DNA from: Cystobasidium ongulense
Taxonomy: Eukaryota; Basidiomycota; Cystobasidiomycetes; Cystobasidiales; Cystobasidiaceae
NCBI GenBank assembly: GCA_022835595.1
Contig: BQUP01000006.1
Coordinates: 124,001 to 188,000 of the forward strand
DNA: 64,000 nucleotides
Reading direction: 5' to 3'
Positions 52,639-61,289 of the stretch are shown one piece after another (positions within the stretch are counted from its first letter, which is position 1; the number at the start of each line of letters is the position of its first letter). The notes under the pieces were generated by a model. The model saw only the letters and a list, made by a program, of their open reading frames with translations. It was not told the origin of the DNA and ran no database searches. The position numbers and the translations under genes were made by a program.

Positions 52639-53425
52639 CTATTTCAGAAACACCTTGCCAGTGCCCATGACAATGGCATTGTCATTTACTCCGTTAACCA
52701 TCACTTCTCCCCTATATGTTTGCCTGCCAACACTGTCTTTACCCAAATCTTCGAATACGTCCCTACCCGAAACCTCTATGTACCACTGCCAGTCGGTATC
52801 CACGTCCTGACATCGGCTCATATTCTCAACCGATCCTGCAGGAGGGTTCTTCAAGCAGGCGTCGATGAGGTACTTGGCCGCATCACCTATGTCCATAGTA
52901 GTATGCTGAAAAATCGCTGATTGGTCAGCTCCCGGTTTACGCTCGACGCCTCTATTTACCGTCCACGTGATAACATCAGCTTGAAGCGTAATGAGATCGG
53001 GCGCATACTTGCGATACAGTACGTACAGATGGATGGCACAGTTGAGTTTGTTGTCTTTGTCCTTGAAGACCATGCTTGCACTTGGAGTTTTGATAAGATC
53101 CCAATTGAAGATCGTGTCGTCCTCCAACAGCTTTAAACAGTGATCCTATATAATAATCCAAGATCAGCCACTGTCTGCTCCCTGTCGTCTCCTGTATAAC
53201 GCACATAGTTAGCATTCCAGTGGATCACCTCGCCTGTCCTGGCATCCCCCGGCTGATCGCCTGCAAGAATGTTGACCTCAAGGAAGCACGCGGCCACTCC
53301 GTTGCACATTTGTGGCGCGTCCGCAATGGCTGAAAATGAGTGCCAGAGTGAGGCTCAGTGACGTTACTGGCAGGGTGTTGGTGCCGCAACGTACGAACGT
53401 TCCTCACGTTTAAGTAGCTGACCAT
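52639..53425 (-). CDS. Six-cysteine small protein, copy 2
   Basis: Exons on the minus strand: 53395..53425, 53205..53329, 53027..53145, 52639..52951; 195 aa, phases 1, 0, 2. The start is the first ATG after the TATA box (53509-53515). Family marks: MCNGVAAC (exon 2), DHCLKLL (start of exon 3), NCAIHL (end of exon 3), LIDACL and SRC (exon 4), then WYIEVSG. The C-terminus is longer than in copies 3-5 (RQTYRGEVMVNG ... FLK). No classical signal peptide is visible from this start, although six regularly spaced cysteines suggest disulfides and hence secretion or an oxidising compartment. An alternative upstream start in the same frame has no ATG. I recognise no family; function is unknown. Confidence 0.65.
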
Positions 53426-53508
53426 GTTTATACTCGGAATACTGCTGCAGACTTCAAGGTATGCAATGTTGGTAAAGAGGGAAACCAATACCGTACAGAA
53501 TTCCAGCC

Positions 53509-53890
53509 ATTTATACCATTGGGCGAATGAAAGGATTGGGCCTTGCGATGGAGATGAAAGGCGAATCAGGTGGATATCAAGCATCGGAGTCCGACCAACT
53601 GGACGACATCCAGGCCTCTGTCCAAGGGGGAACTGTTTACGGCCGAGGAGCGATACGCTAGACAGCCGCTTCAGTCCAAGGCCATGAAAGGCTACACTAC
53701 CGTAGGCAGGAGCACCTTTCATCCGAGTTGGTGGGCAAAGGAAGTAATAAGCGGAAATGACGCTATACCGGGAGTTTGCGAGTCAATGCCGAGTTGTGTA
53801 ATCGCTATGCTTCCGTCGAAATGGGAGTCCTTAAAAGGTAGGAAAAAATACCTGCGGAAAGTCGGCATCAGGGCGTTTCACAGATCTCCC
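53509..53890 (-). promoter_or_regulatory. Conserved upstream module of copy 2
   Basis: TATAAAT at 53509-53515 on the minus strand. Downstream in plus-strand order come ACTGGACGACATCCAGGC, GTCCAAGGGGGAAC, GAGGAGCGATACGCTAGACAGCCG, AGCGGAAATGACGCT and ATCGCTATGC at 53801. The left half of the inverted repeat is degenerate here (TTGCGAGT). The similarity continues past 53890 into AGCATAGCTTGTGCAAGCTC, also found near 52207 and 59899. Confidence 0.6.
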
Positions 53891-54450
53891 TAAATAAAGG
53901 GGAGCATCAATGGGTTCTCAGCATAGCTTGTGCAAGCTCTCGCCCGTGGACTCGCTGGATGCAGTCGCTGCTCAAGTGACCAATCCGCCGGTCTATAATC
54001 CCGTTTTACGCGAAATACCCTGGCGTTTCAGAATTTACGATGCTGTATATAAGCATGTTTGTATCAATTGTACTTCTGTATATGTAATTGTATCACCATC
54101 ATCAACGACTATCTCAAGGAATGTACTTACGGGCCCATTTTGTGGCGTGCGCGCAGCATGTGCGTCTTTTAGATCTGTTCCAGACGCTCTCTGTCAAAAG
54201 TTAGGTTTCGCAGAATGAAACTACCCAGAAACTCAGTGCACGTCTGGGCGCTAACCTGACTATGGTTGCCCCGCAGTCAGTAATGAGCTTTTGATACCTT
54301 TAGCTCTGTATATTTCGTTTCCTTCCAAGAATCCCGTTGCTTGTGACCTTGTGCGAGAGTGTCTCCTGGATGTGTTGTACTTTTGATACGATTTGCAGGA
54401 TCCAGCGCGAGTGTACGACAGGCACCTACTGCCACTCCAGGTAGCAGTAG

Positions 54451-55029
54451 TTAAGGACTGGAAAGGTCGTCCTTGGGTACCGCTAGCCCTTGCAGATGCA
54501 GAAATGTTGTCTCCGTGCGATGATGGTACGAGCTAGGCCTTCGATAGCCTTGAACCACCGAAGGCTTCGTGTTAGCAGGCATGATTGCGGTAATCTCCCA
54601 CGAGCAGAACCTGCTGATTGTGGTGCAGTAGGCGCTTCTCCGGTGGAGAATTAGCTCGAGACATTCATCCTGAACAAGGCTGTGTGAGATGACCGCTTCA
54701 TGGGGAACAGTATGCGGTACTGACGAGCGAACGTAAGCTGCGTTCTGTTGGGCAAACTCGCCCCTGGGCAGGTCATCGGCGTTTCGCGTTGCGCAACCCA
54801 AAGGCACACATATAGCTTCGCAGTTGTGTACCTCTGGCAGTATCGCCGGCTTCGCTGAGGTAGTAGTGCAAGCATCAGTATCATCGCTTGCATCATCCAT
54901 CAAGTTGTGCCCTCCACTCACTGCGTTTCGTCGACGGGCGCGTTCCTGACTCTCACGCTCGTGTTTATCTAGCAGCAAGCTCTTCCGACTTGATGGTGCG
55001 TGACGTTGGGAGAAGACGAGGGTGAGCAT
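54451..55029 (-). pseudogene. Relic of a six-cysteine family member
   Basis: Minus-strand sequence at about 54790-54840 aligns with exon 2 of copy 1 at DNA level (ACACATA.AGCTTCGC), giving NCEAICVPL. About 150 bp further on, DECLELIL matches the start of exon 3. No complete four-exon gene with the family phases can be built and no conserved promoter module follows, so this looks like an old, decayed copy. The open frame over the span is probably fortuitous. Confidence 0.4.
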
Positions 55030-55359
55030 ACGCAGGTTTCAGACGGCGTCCTGGCTCGTTCCGCTGATACAGGCATTCGCTACACGGGCTGTTGAAAGCC
55101 AGTCCACCAGCTTGCCTGTTCCATGTCGAGTGCTCGCATGATCGACAACTCGCAAGCGCACAAATGTTCATTGTATCATACTGGGATCTCGATCCAGTGA
55201 GCTTGCATTTCAACCAGAGCACAACCATAGTCATCGAGAACAGAAACAAAACGCAATCTACATCAATACACACTCGTGAAAAGGCCTGTCGTCCACCCTC
55301 CGACCCTTCATGCAGCCAGCCAGGCGGTGACCGAGTACTCTGGGCCGTAGCAAGGACTA

Positions 55360-56062
55360 CTAGACCTCCTCCTCAGTCGTTCCCTGAAAGACCATCATCC
55401 ATTCCAGACTTTCTTGCTTAGAGCCTGCTGGAAGAGGCATGGAGCCGTGGCAGGTAATTCTATTGTTGATACCGTCAGTGAAACACGGGTCATCGATCAT
55501 CTTGCGGCCTTGTTCAAGTATATCCTTCCATAAAAAGACGGTATCGTCTGCATTAAGGTGTTCAGGGGAGTCCGTTCCGTACCTGTGGGTTCCCGTGAGT
55601 GGAAATCAGCTTGCGGCAAGGTAATATACTTAGCAGCATACCTCTGGTAACCTATACGTACACATTAAACTGACAGGAGCCCGGCGAGTTTTGCCAAACG
55701 TCGTGCTTGACCTTGAATCTGGCGTTGGAATTTCCGTCCGGATCGTGCTGGTGCAGCAGGTCGTCGAGCAGCTCGACACAGGCAGCCTGGAAAACGGTTT
55801 ATCAATACTCGTGGCTGATCATGTCTGTCAAAAGAGTACTCACTTTGTCCGGCGGATTACGTACATTGTAGGCCGGTGGAGGAGGCTGCTGGTCACAGTG
55901 AAACTCAGGTTTGCATATGGGTCCCAAGAACAGGTGACCTGAACCTAAGGAAGGACAAGCATTAGTACTACTATTGCTTACAAAAGCTTCGTACCGCAAC
56001 GAACCACGCCCAAGGTTAGTAGTTACAGGTGCCATGATCAACTTTGAATCTCCCTGGCCCAT
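55360..56062 (-). CDS. Six-cysteine small protein, copy 3
   Basis: Exons on the minus strand: 56005..56062, 55865..55944, 55662..55786, 55360..55582; 161 aa with phases 1, 0, 2. The ATG at 56062 is the first after the TATA box at 56153-56159. It begins MGQGDSKLIMAP, like MGQVQSTVTAP in copy 5. Cysteines: ICKPEFHC in exon 2, AACVELLDD at the start and SCQFNV at the end of exon 3, DDPC and ITC in exon 4, followed by an aromatic pair. Intron 1 uses a GTTCGT donor, as in copy 5. The remaining introns use GTACGT donors, shared by the whole family. There is no signal peptide, membrane segment or known domain. Confidence 0.6.
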
Positions 56063-56152
56063 CTTCGCGTCGAAGGAGGTATTGCAGGTTTATTGATAAG
56101 CAATGCTGGCGAGGTTGAAAAGAGAGGAGGGATTGCAAACTCAGACTCGGGT

Positions 56153-56540
56153 ATTTATACTATTAGGTTAACAAAGGAATGTCTTTTGCAGAAGAAAATG
56201 AAAGGCGGAATGAGTGGACTTCCGGGGTTGAACGGACCACGACTTTCTGGCTGATATCCACACTTCTGTCCAAAGGGAATCTGTGAACTAAGGAGCGATA
56301 GGTTAGGCAGCCGCTTTGGTCCAAAGCCACGAAACGCTTCACTTCCATCGAGCAGGAGCACCTTTCATGCAAGTAGACGGTTAAAGGGAATTGGTAAAGC
56401 GGAAACGACGCTGTACGGACGTGTAGCGATTTGTTGCCAAGTTTGTATATCGCTATACTTCCAACGAAGAGGGAGGATACCCACAAGATAGCAACCTGCC
56501 TGCGGGCAGTCGGCATCATGTCGTTTCATGGAGGATTCCC
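56153..56540 (-). promoter_or_regulatory. Conserved upstream module of copy 3
   Basis: TATAAAT at 56153-56159. The inverted repeat TAGCGAT (56424-56430) / ATCGCTA (56449-56455) lies about 270-300 bp upstream of the TATA box. The block from about 56276 to 56400 is nearly identical to 59601-59740 of copy 5, including ACTAAGGAGCGATAGGTTAGGC and CGAGCAGGAGCACCTTTCAT. Copy 4 differs there but agrees again further upstream. Confidence 0.65.
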
Positions 56541-56587
56541 CTGGCGATGGAGGGGTGCTCGCCAAGACCGTACCAGTTGTAAAAGCT

Positions 56588-56740
56588 ATTCGTACCAGAG
56601 CACGACAAGCCAGAAAGTTCCAGCTCGTTACTGGCATGCAGCAGAAGAGTTGTGAATGTGCCCGCGGAGGACCTCCTACAGTCTAAGAAGTACCTATAGC
56701 ATGAGTGTTTATATCGCGATGAGACACTGACTACTATACG
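56588..56740 (+). pseudogene. Broken copy of the uL16m 3' end
   Basis: Plus-strand sequence from CCAGAGCACGACAAGCCAG to AAGTACCTATAGCATGAGTG aligns with 50650-50770, the last codons and 3' UTR of uL16m (CCAGAGCACAACAAGCCAG ... AAGTACCCACAGCATAAGTG). Only the C-terminal part is present, with substitutions and small length changes, so it encodes nothing useful. It sits about 240 bp from the stop of copy 4, the same spacing and orientation as uL16m and copy 1. Confidence 0.75.
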
Positions 56741-56983
56741 CTGGCTTATATCAAGACATGGCAGTCAGCCTTGGCTGCGGATAGGCAGGACAGATGTTGC
56801 TCGGCATGCATTGCAACTGCGGCACTCGTCACTTGACAGCGTCTAATCTAAGGGCAGGAAAAGAAGTTGGCATTCTAAGAGTAACAGTGAGGGCATCGAA
56901 GAGGGGAAAACTATTCGCTCAGGCATAAATATCATAACACGTTAGACGCGCTTTCCACAGACGGCGTTTCCGATGGGAAGCTC

Positions 56984-57641
56984 CTAGATAAAAATATCAG
57001 CCGCTCCGGCTTTACTGTCAACATCTATAGACCAGTTAGCTGTGTATATATAATCATCTGGCACGGGTTCCCCGCCGGTTGGAGGTAAGCCACCACAGTG
57101 ATATGATGTGCTTGCAGGTTCAGCGTCGCATTTGGCCAATAGTGCTCTGCCTGCTGCAGCCACGTCCGCCATGTTAAATTTGTAATTCAATGGGGCGGTC
57201 CTGTTGGTTGCCGAAGACAGACATCAGCCGGCAGCAAGATCGGAGACTCTGGCCAGTATTTTCTAGCGTATGTCACACGTACAAGCTTAGTACACAATCG
57301 CCACCTGCGGAAAATTGTTTGAGCTTCTCTTTGACTTCATACTCTCCTTCGTTCTGCAGGGAATCGAAGAGAGAATTGCAATGTGCCTGGATATGAACAT
57401 ATCAGTATATCATGGGCACTAGGTTTTGCCAAGTACTTACCCGATCCGGTTTGACTCGGCGAGCCGGAGTGCTACTCTGGGTACACACAAACGGGCTCGC
57501 CGCCGAGCTCTGAATTTGGCATAGATCCGTTACTACCTGGCCTGCCAAAAGTGCAGAGACGATGATCAGCACTAATTCGCACAGCAGCTCCTATTACAAC
57601 GGACCGAAGGGTGTAATAATCGTTGACGGTACCAGGCTCAT
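56984..57641 (-). CDS. Six-cysteine small protein, copy 4
   Basis: Exons on the minus strand: 57605..57641, 57441..57541, 57283..57386, 56984..57200; 152 aa, phases 1, 0, 2. The 37-nt first exon has the same length as in copy 5. It begins MSLVPSTIITPFG and continues QVVTDLC (cf. QVTTNLC in copy 5). Cysteines: LCQIQSSAASPFVC in exon 2, AHCNSLFD at the start and DCVLSL at the end of exon 3, LLAKC and YHCGG in exon 4, then NWSIDVDS. Intron 1 has a GTCCGT donor, the others GTAAGT and GTACGT. No signal peptide is visible. The TATA box is at 57743-57749, about 100 bp before the ATG. Confidence 0.65.
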
Positions 57642-57742
57642 CTTCACCTAGAAGAAGATAGTATAGATCGATGGTGGGCAAGGTTCAAAGGAGAAGTGCA
57701 AGCTTGAAAAGAGAAGAGAGAAGAAGATACCCAAGTCCAGGT

Positions 57743-58134
57743 ATTTATACCATTGAATACTCAAAGGAGTATCTTTTCGAAACTGAATTGAAAGGCAGTT
57801 TGAGTGGATGTCAAGCGTTGGAGTCCGGCCGACTGGACGATATCCAGACGTCTGTCCAAGGGGAACCCGCGGACGGCCCAGGAGCGATACGTTAGGCAGC
57901 GGCTTCAATCCAAGCGCTTGGATCGCTGTACTTCCATCAAGTAAAAGCGCCTTTCATCCAAGTTGGCGACTAAAGGGAGGAGTAGGCGGAAACGACGCTG
58001 TACGGACGTGTAGCGATTTGTTGCCAAGTTTGTATATCGCTATACTTCCAAAGAAGAGGGAGGATCCCTACAAGATAGCAACCTGCCTGCGGACAGTCGG
58101 AATCATGGCGTTACATGGAGATAGCCACTGTACG
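57743..58134 (-). promoter_or_regulatory. Conserved upstream module of copy 4
   Basis: TATAAAT at 57743-57749. The inverted repeat TAGCGAT (58011-58017) / ATCGCTA (58036-58042) is present. The module ends abruptly at about 58134, within CATGGCGTTACATGGAGAT, where adenylate kinase sequence begins. In copy 5 the same phrase continues into different sequence. Confidence 0.65.
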
Positions 58135-58541
58135 GCCAAAAGCAAGTGGATTGTCTGATGCAATTTCAACTGCACAGCGCCGAAATCTATCCTAAGCTGG
58201 AGAAAGTAATCATTGAGCGATTTCCTCATCTATGGACGCGTCCTTTCGCTGCTGATACGACACTGTAACAAATACAAACATGCTATGCTTCAAGATTCTG
58301 GCGCTCGAGCAGAGCAGTCTATGTACGAATACGATCTAAGTGTGTAAAGTCTGCCTAGGTGGCACAAGTCCCTCCTCGGTCATTTCCAACGCCATAACTG
58401 TCTCCGTTGTCTGTTCTTCAGTCCGCTTTGCCGAGCGGAAGTAACCTTGCTATTCGAGAGCTGACCGTATCCAAAGATGATTTGGTAGAGACCTCTCGGA
58501 AGCCATCGTTGCCATCCTTGGATGTATTGGGCAATTCAGGC
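58135..58541 (+). pseudogene. Duplicate of the adenylate kinase 3' end
   Basis: Nearly identical to 61146-61551: the end of intron 2, the whole last exon and the 3' UTR of the adenylate kinase gene, in the same orientation. Only scattered differences are seen, for example in the codons before the stop. The 5' part of the gene is missing, so this is a truncated copy. The start of the match, inside the kinase intron, marks the junction with the copy-4 promoter module. Confidence 0.9.
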
Positions 58542-58745
58542 CGCACCAATTGGAGCCGACGAGTCTGTAACTATCGCAACCATTGAGACGAGTTCGCATT
58601 CCAAGCAGAGCACAAGCTGAAATATCCGGGAAGCAACAACAGGTAATCTACCTTCTACAGAACCGTTCAAATACTATCGCTGTCCCGGCGTCCAATTTAC
58701 ACAGCTTCACAGCTGGGTGTGCGACCGGTTCCCACAAAGCGAGGA

Positions 58746-59410
58746 CTACACCTCTAAAGGCTTCGTCCAATCAAACAACGTTTGAAGCCCTTGTACAGTC
58801 GAGAGATAGATGGACCAATTAACAATCTTTCCGTCACTGCCCGGTATAGGCGCGCTGTTGTAACAGTGAGCTGAAGTTGCGGGGAGACATTTAGCCATTT
58901 GTCTCCCTACTATGGCTAGTTGCTTCATATCGAAGGTAGTGCCCACATTGGCGATTCTGGAAATTTTACGAAATCGAAAATCAGCTTGCCGCAAGGAGCA
59001 TACTTTACGGAATCTTGCGCTCTCTATACGTACATGGTAAATGCGCAATTGTCGCGCTCTTCAGACCCCGCAAACCAGATTGGATGGTCGTTTTCTGGCA
59101 CTGTCCACGTATTCTGAAACGGCTCACTAGCGAACAGAGCTTCACAGTCACTCTGGATACAATTGTTCAGTACTAGTATGGAAGGATACGAATTCTATCT
59201 GATGAAAAAGTACTCACTGCCTGAATCTTACGGCCTGAGTTCTCGTTTGCGCAAACAAGTGGGGTTCCACCGACGGCACCAGTGCCGCATAGATTTGTTG
59301 TTACCTGAATGCCTAATGCAAGCCAGGAAGCGCGTCAATACCACCGCTCAGAACCGCTTTGTGTGGCACGAACCCCCAGGTGCAGTGACGGTTGATTGTA
59401 CTTGGCCCAT
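58746..59410 (-). CDS. Six-cysteine small protein, copy 5
   Basis: Exons on the minus strand: 59374..59410, 59218..59312, 59034..59152, 58746..58956; 153 aa, phases 1, 0, 2. It begins MGQVQSTVTAPGG. Cysteines: NLCGTGAVGGTPLVC in exon 2, SDCEALF at the start and DNCAFT at the end of exon 3, MAKC and AHC in exon 4, then NWSIYL. It is closest to copy 4 in layout, yet the two proteins share only the framework residues. Intron 1 has a GTTCGT donor. The TATA box is at 59492-59498, about 80 bp before the ATG. No signal peptide or known domain; function is unknown. Confidence 0.65.
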
Positions 59411-59491
59411 GATGGTGTTGTAGCAGATACTGCAGATTCGATGGCGTGCAATGTTGCAAAGAGAAAAGGGAGAGCACACTCAAGCCCAGGT

Positions 59492-59882
59492 ATTTATACC
59501 ATTAATCCGATGAAAGGACTGACTGTTGCAAGGGAGCTAGAGGCGAATGAGGTGGATGTCGAGCGTTGGAGTCCGGCCGACTGGACGACATCCAGGCTTC
59601 TGTCCAAAGGGAATCTGTGAACTAAGGAGCGATAGGTTAGGCGGCCGCTTTGGTCCATGGTCCAAAGCCACGAAACGCTTCACTTCCATCGAGCAGGAGC
59701 ACCTTTCATGCAAGTAGACGGTTAAAGGGAATTTGTAAGCGGAAACGACGCTGTACGGACGTGTAGCGATTTGTGAGTTTGTATATCGCTATACTTCCAA
59801 AGAAAAGGGAGGATCCCTACAAGATAGCAACCTGCCTGCGGACAGTCGGCATCATGGCGTTACATGGAGATTCCTTTGGTGA
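59492..59882 (-). promoter_or_regulatory. Conserved upstream module of copy 5
   Basis: TATAAAT at 59492-59498. The inverted repeat TAGCGAT (59764-59770) / ATCGCTA (59785-59791) is present, with a spacer four bases shorter than in copies 3 and 4. It is nearly identical to the copy-3 module over 59601-59740 and to copy 4 beyond 59745. Confidence 0.65.
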
Positions 59883-60271
59883 GGGAAAATGATGAAGTTC
59901 AGCATAGCTTATACAAACCTCCTTCGACGGCTCGCTGAAGTCAGTCTCTGATATTCGAAAGATGTCAAGGTCTACACGGTGGAGCTCTGTTGCGCATGTA
60001 ACAACCCAGTCTTGCTCATCTGCGGACATTGACAATTAGACCTATCTGCTGTTTTGCCGACCGTGAAGGTTGTCAAAGGTCGTAAAAACGCATCGTGCTG
60101 CTAGCTTGCTGAGTGACGAACAATTGAGAAAGGTGACACCTCTGCATCTGCACCAGGTAGAAAGCTTCTCATACGATATATGTATGAGCTGCTGTTTGTC
60201 AATGAGATTACGGTGCCGTGGCTCGCCCCACTCGTCCGCAGGTCTGACGGCACTCGACACAAGCTGGCTGG
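59883..60271. other. Junction of array and adenylate kinase promoter
   Basis: The first 60 bases still resemble the far-upstream part of the family modules (CAGCATAGCTTATACAAAC, GGCTCGCTGA). The rest is the adenylate kinase promoter. No gene seen. Confidence 0.45.
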
Positions 60272-61289
60272 ATGCGTTCGCAGCATGGACGTATCTATGC
60301 AGGTGCATTGGTCCAGGTGCAGGCCAGCACTCGGATAGCGACGACTGCTTCTGCGCGCTTTCTGTCGAGCCATGCCGTGCGAAGACAGCAAGCAGCCTTC
60401 GAGACGAGCTCGCCAGCAGCACCAACGCCAGGACAGCCGCCGCTGCGCTTGATTCTCCTCGGTGCGCCTGGAGCAGGCAAAGGCACGCAGACCGACTCGC
60501 TGCTGCGCAAGTTCCACCTGCGCTCGCTTGTAGTTGGCAACTTGCTGAGAGACGAGGTCGCGCGCAAGACTGCTGTCGGCGTCCAGGCTGCAAAAGTCAT
60601 GAAGGAAGGCGGCCTGCTGGACAACGAGACCATCCTGCAAGTCGTCAAACCTGGACTGCAGCAGATGACCGGCCAGGACTGGATACTGGTGAGCTGCTTC
60701 GGTCCCTTCACTCTCAGGTCTCCACCGCCAGCAATGATCGTCAGCGTGTCTGTACAGGATCCTGATATATGAATACGCGCTTCAGGATGGCTATCCGCGT
60801 ACTGCTCAGCAAGCACTTGACCTTTCAGACGCTCTCGGCGAACACGACGAGGCCATCAATCTCGTCGTCAACCTCGACGTCCCGGACGAAGTCCTCATAG
60901 ACCGAATCGAGAATAGATGGGTCCATCTACCATCCGGCAGAATATACAATACAACATACAACCCGCCCAAGACGCCTGGAAAGGACGACGTTACAGGCGA
61001 TGACCTCATCAAGCGCATGGACGACAGGGTCGACGTTTTCGAGCGACGCCTCTCCAAGTTTCACCAGGAGAATAACCCCATAAAGCAATTCTACAAAGCG
61101 CGAGGTACCCTTGTCTCTCTGTCAGGACGTACAAGGTACGTTAAGCCACTGTACGGCCAAAAGCAAGTGGATTGTCTGATGCAATTTCAACTCCACAGCG
61201 CCGAAATCTATCCTAAGCTGGAGAAAGTAATCATAGAGCGATTTCCTCATCTAAGAACGCGTCCTATGGCTGCTAATACGACACTGTAA
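60272..61289 (+). CDS. ADK2: Adenylate kinase, mitochondrial (AK3/ADK2-like)
   Basis: Transfers phosphate between AMP and ATP or GTP, probably in the mitochondrial matrix. Model: join(60272..60688,60786..61135,61199..61289), 285 aa, introns 97 and 63 nt, phases closed. A mitochondrial-type N-terminus (ASTRIATTASARFLSSHAVRR) precedes LILLGAPGAGKGTQ (P-loop), GNLLRDEV, VVKPGLQQM, ILDGYPRTAQQA (the usual LDGFPRT with Tyr for Phe), VVNLDVPDEVLIDRI, the lid WVHLPSGRIYN (no zinc cysteines), YNPPKTPGKDDVTGDDL and DDRVDVFERRL. The long lid and YNPPK mark the long AK form. AK3 versus AK2 substrate preference cannot be settled here. The last exon and intron tail are duplicated at 58.1 kb. Confidence 0.94.

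Noticed and set aside
53225-53722. Minus-strand open frame running across the copy-2 promoter and first exon
   Set aside because: It spans the TATA box and reads the conserved module as protein; the spliced four-exon model fits the other copies better.
51012-59882. Classical signal peptides on the six-cysteine proteins
   Set aside because: None of the start-proximal sequences (for example MGQVQSTVTAPGG or MSLVPSTIITPFG) has a hydrophobic core; secretion remains a guess from the cysteines only.
51838-59882. Transposon as carrier of the repeated modules
   Set aside because: No terminal inverted repeats, target-site duplications, transposase or reverse-transcriptase motifs were seen; the repeats are explained by tandem segmental duplication with flanking-gene tails.
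60042-60816. Open frames on the minus strand opposite adenylate kinase
   Set aside because: The plus strand carries the P-loop and the full kinase motif series; the antisense frames are a by-product of G/C-rich codons.
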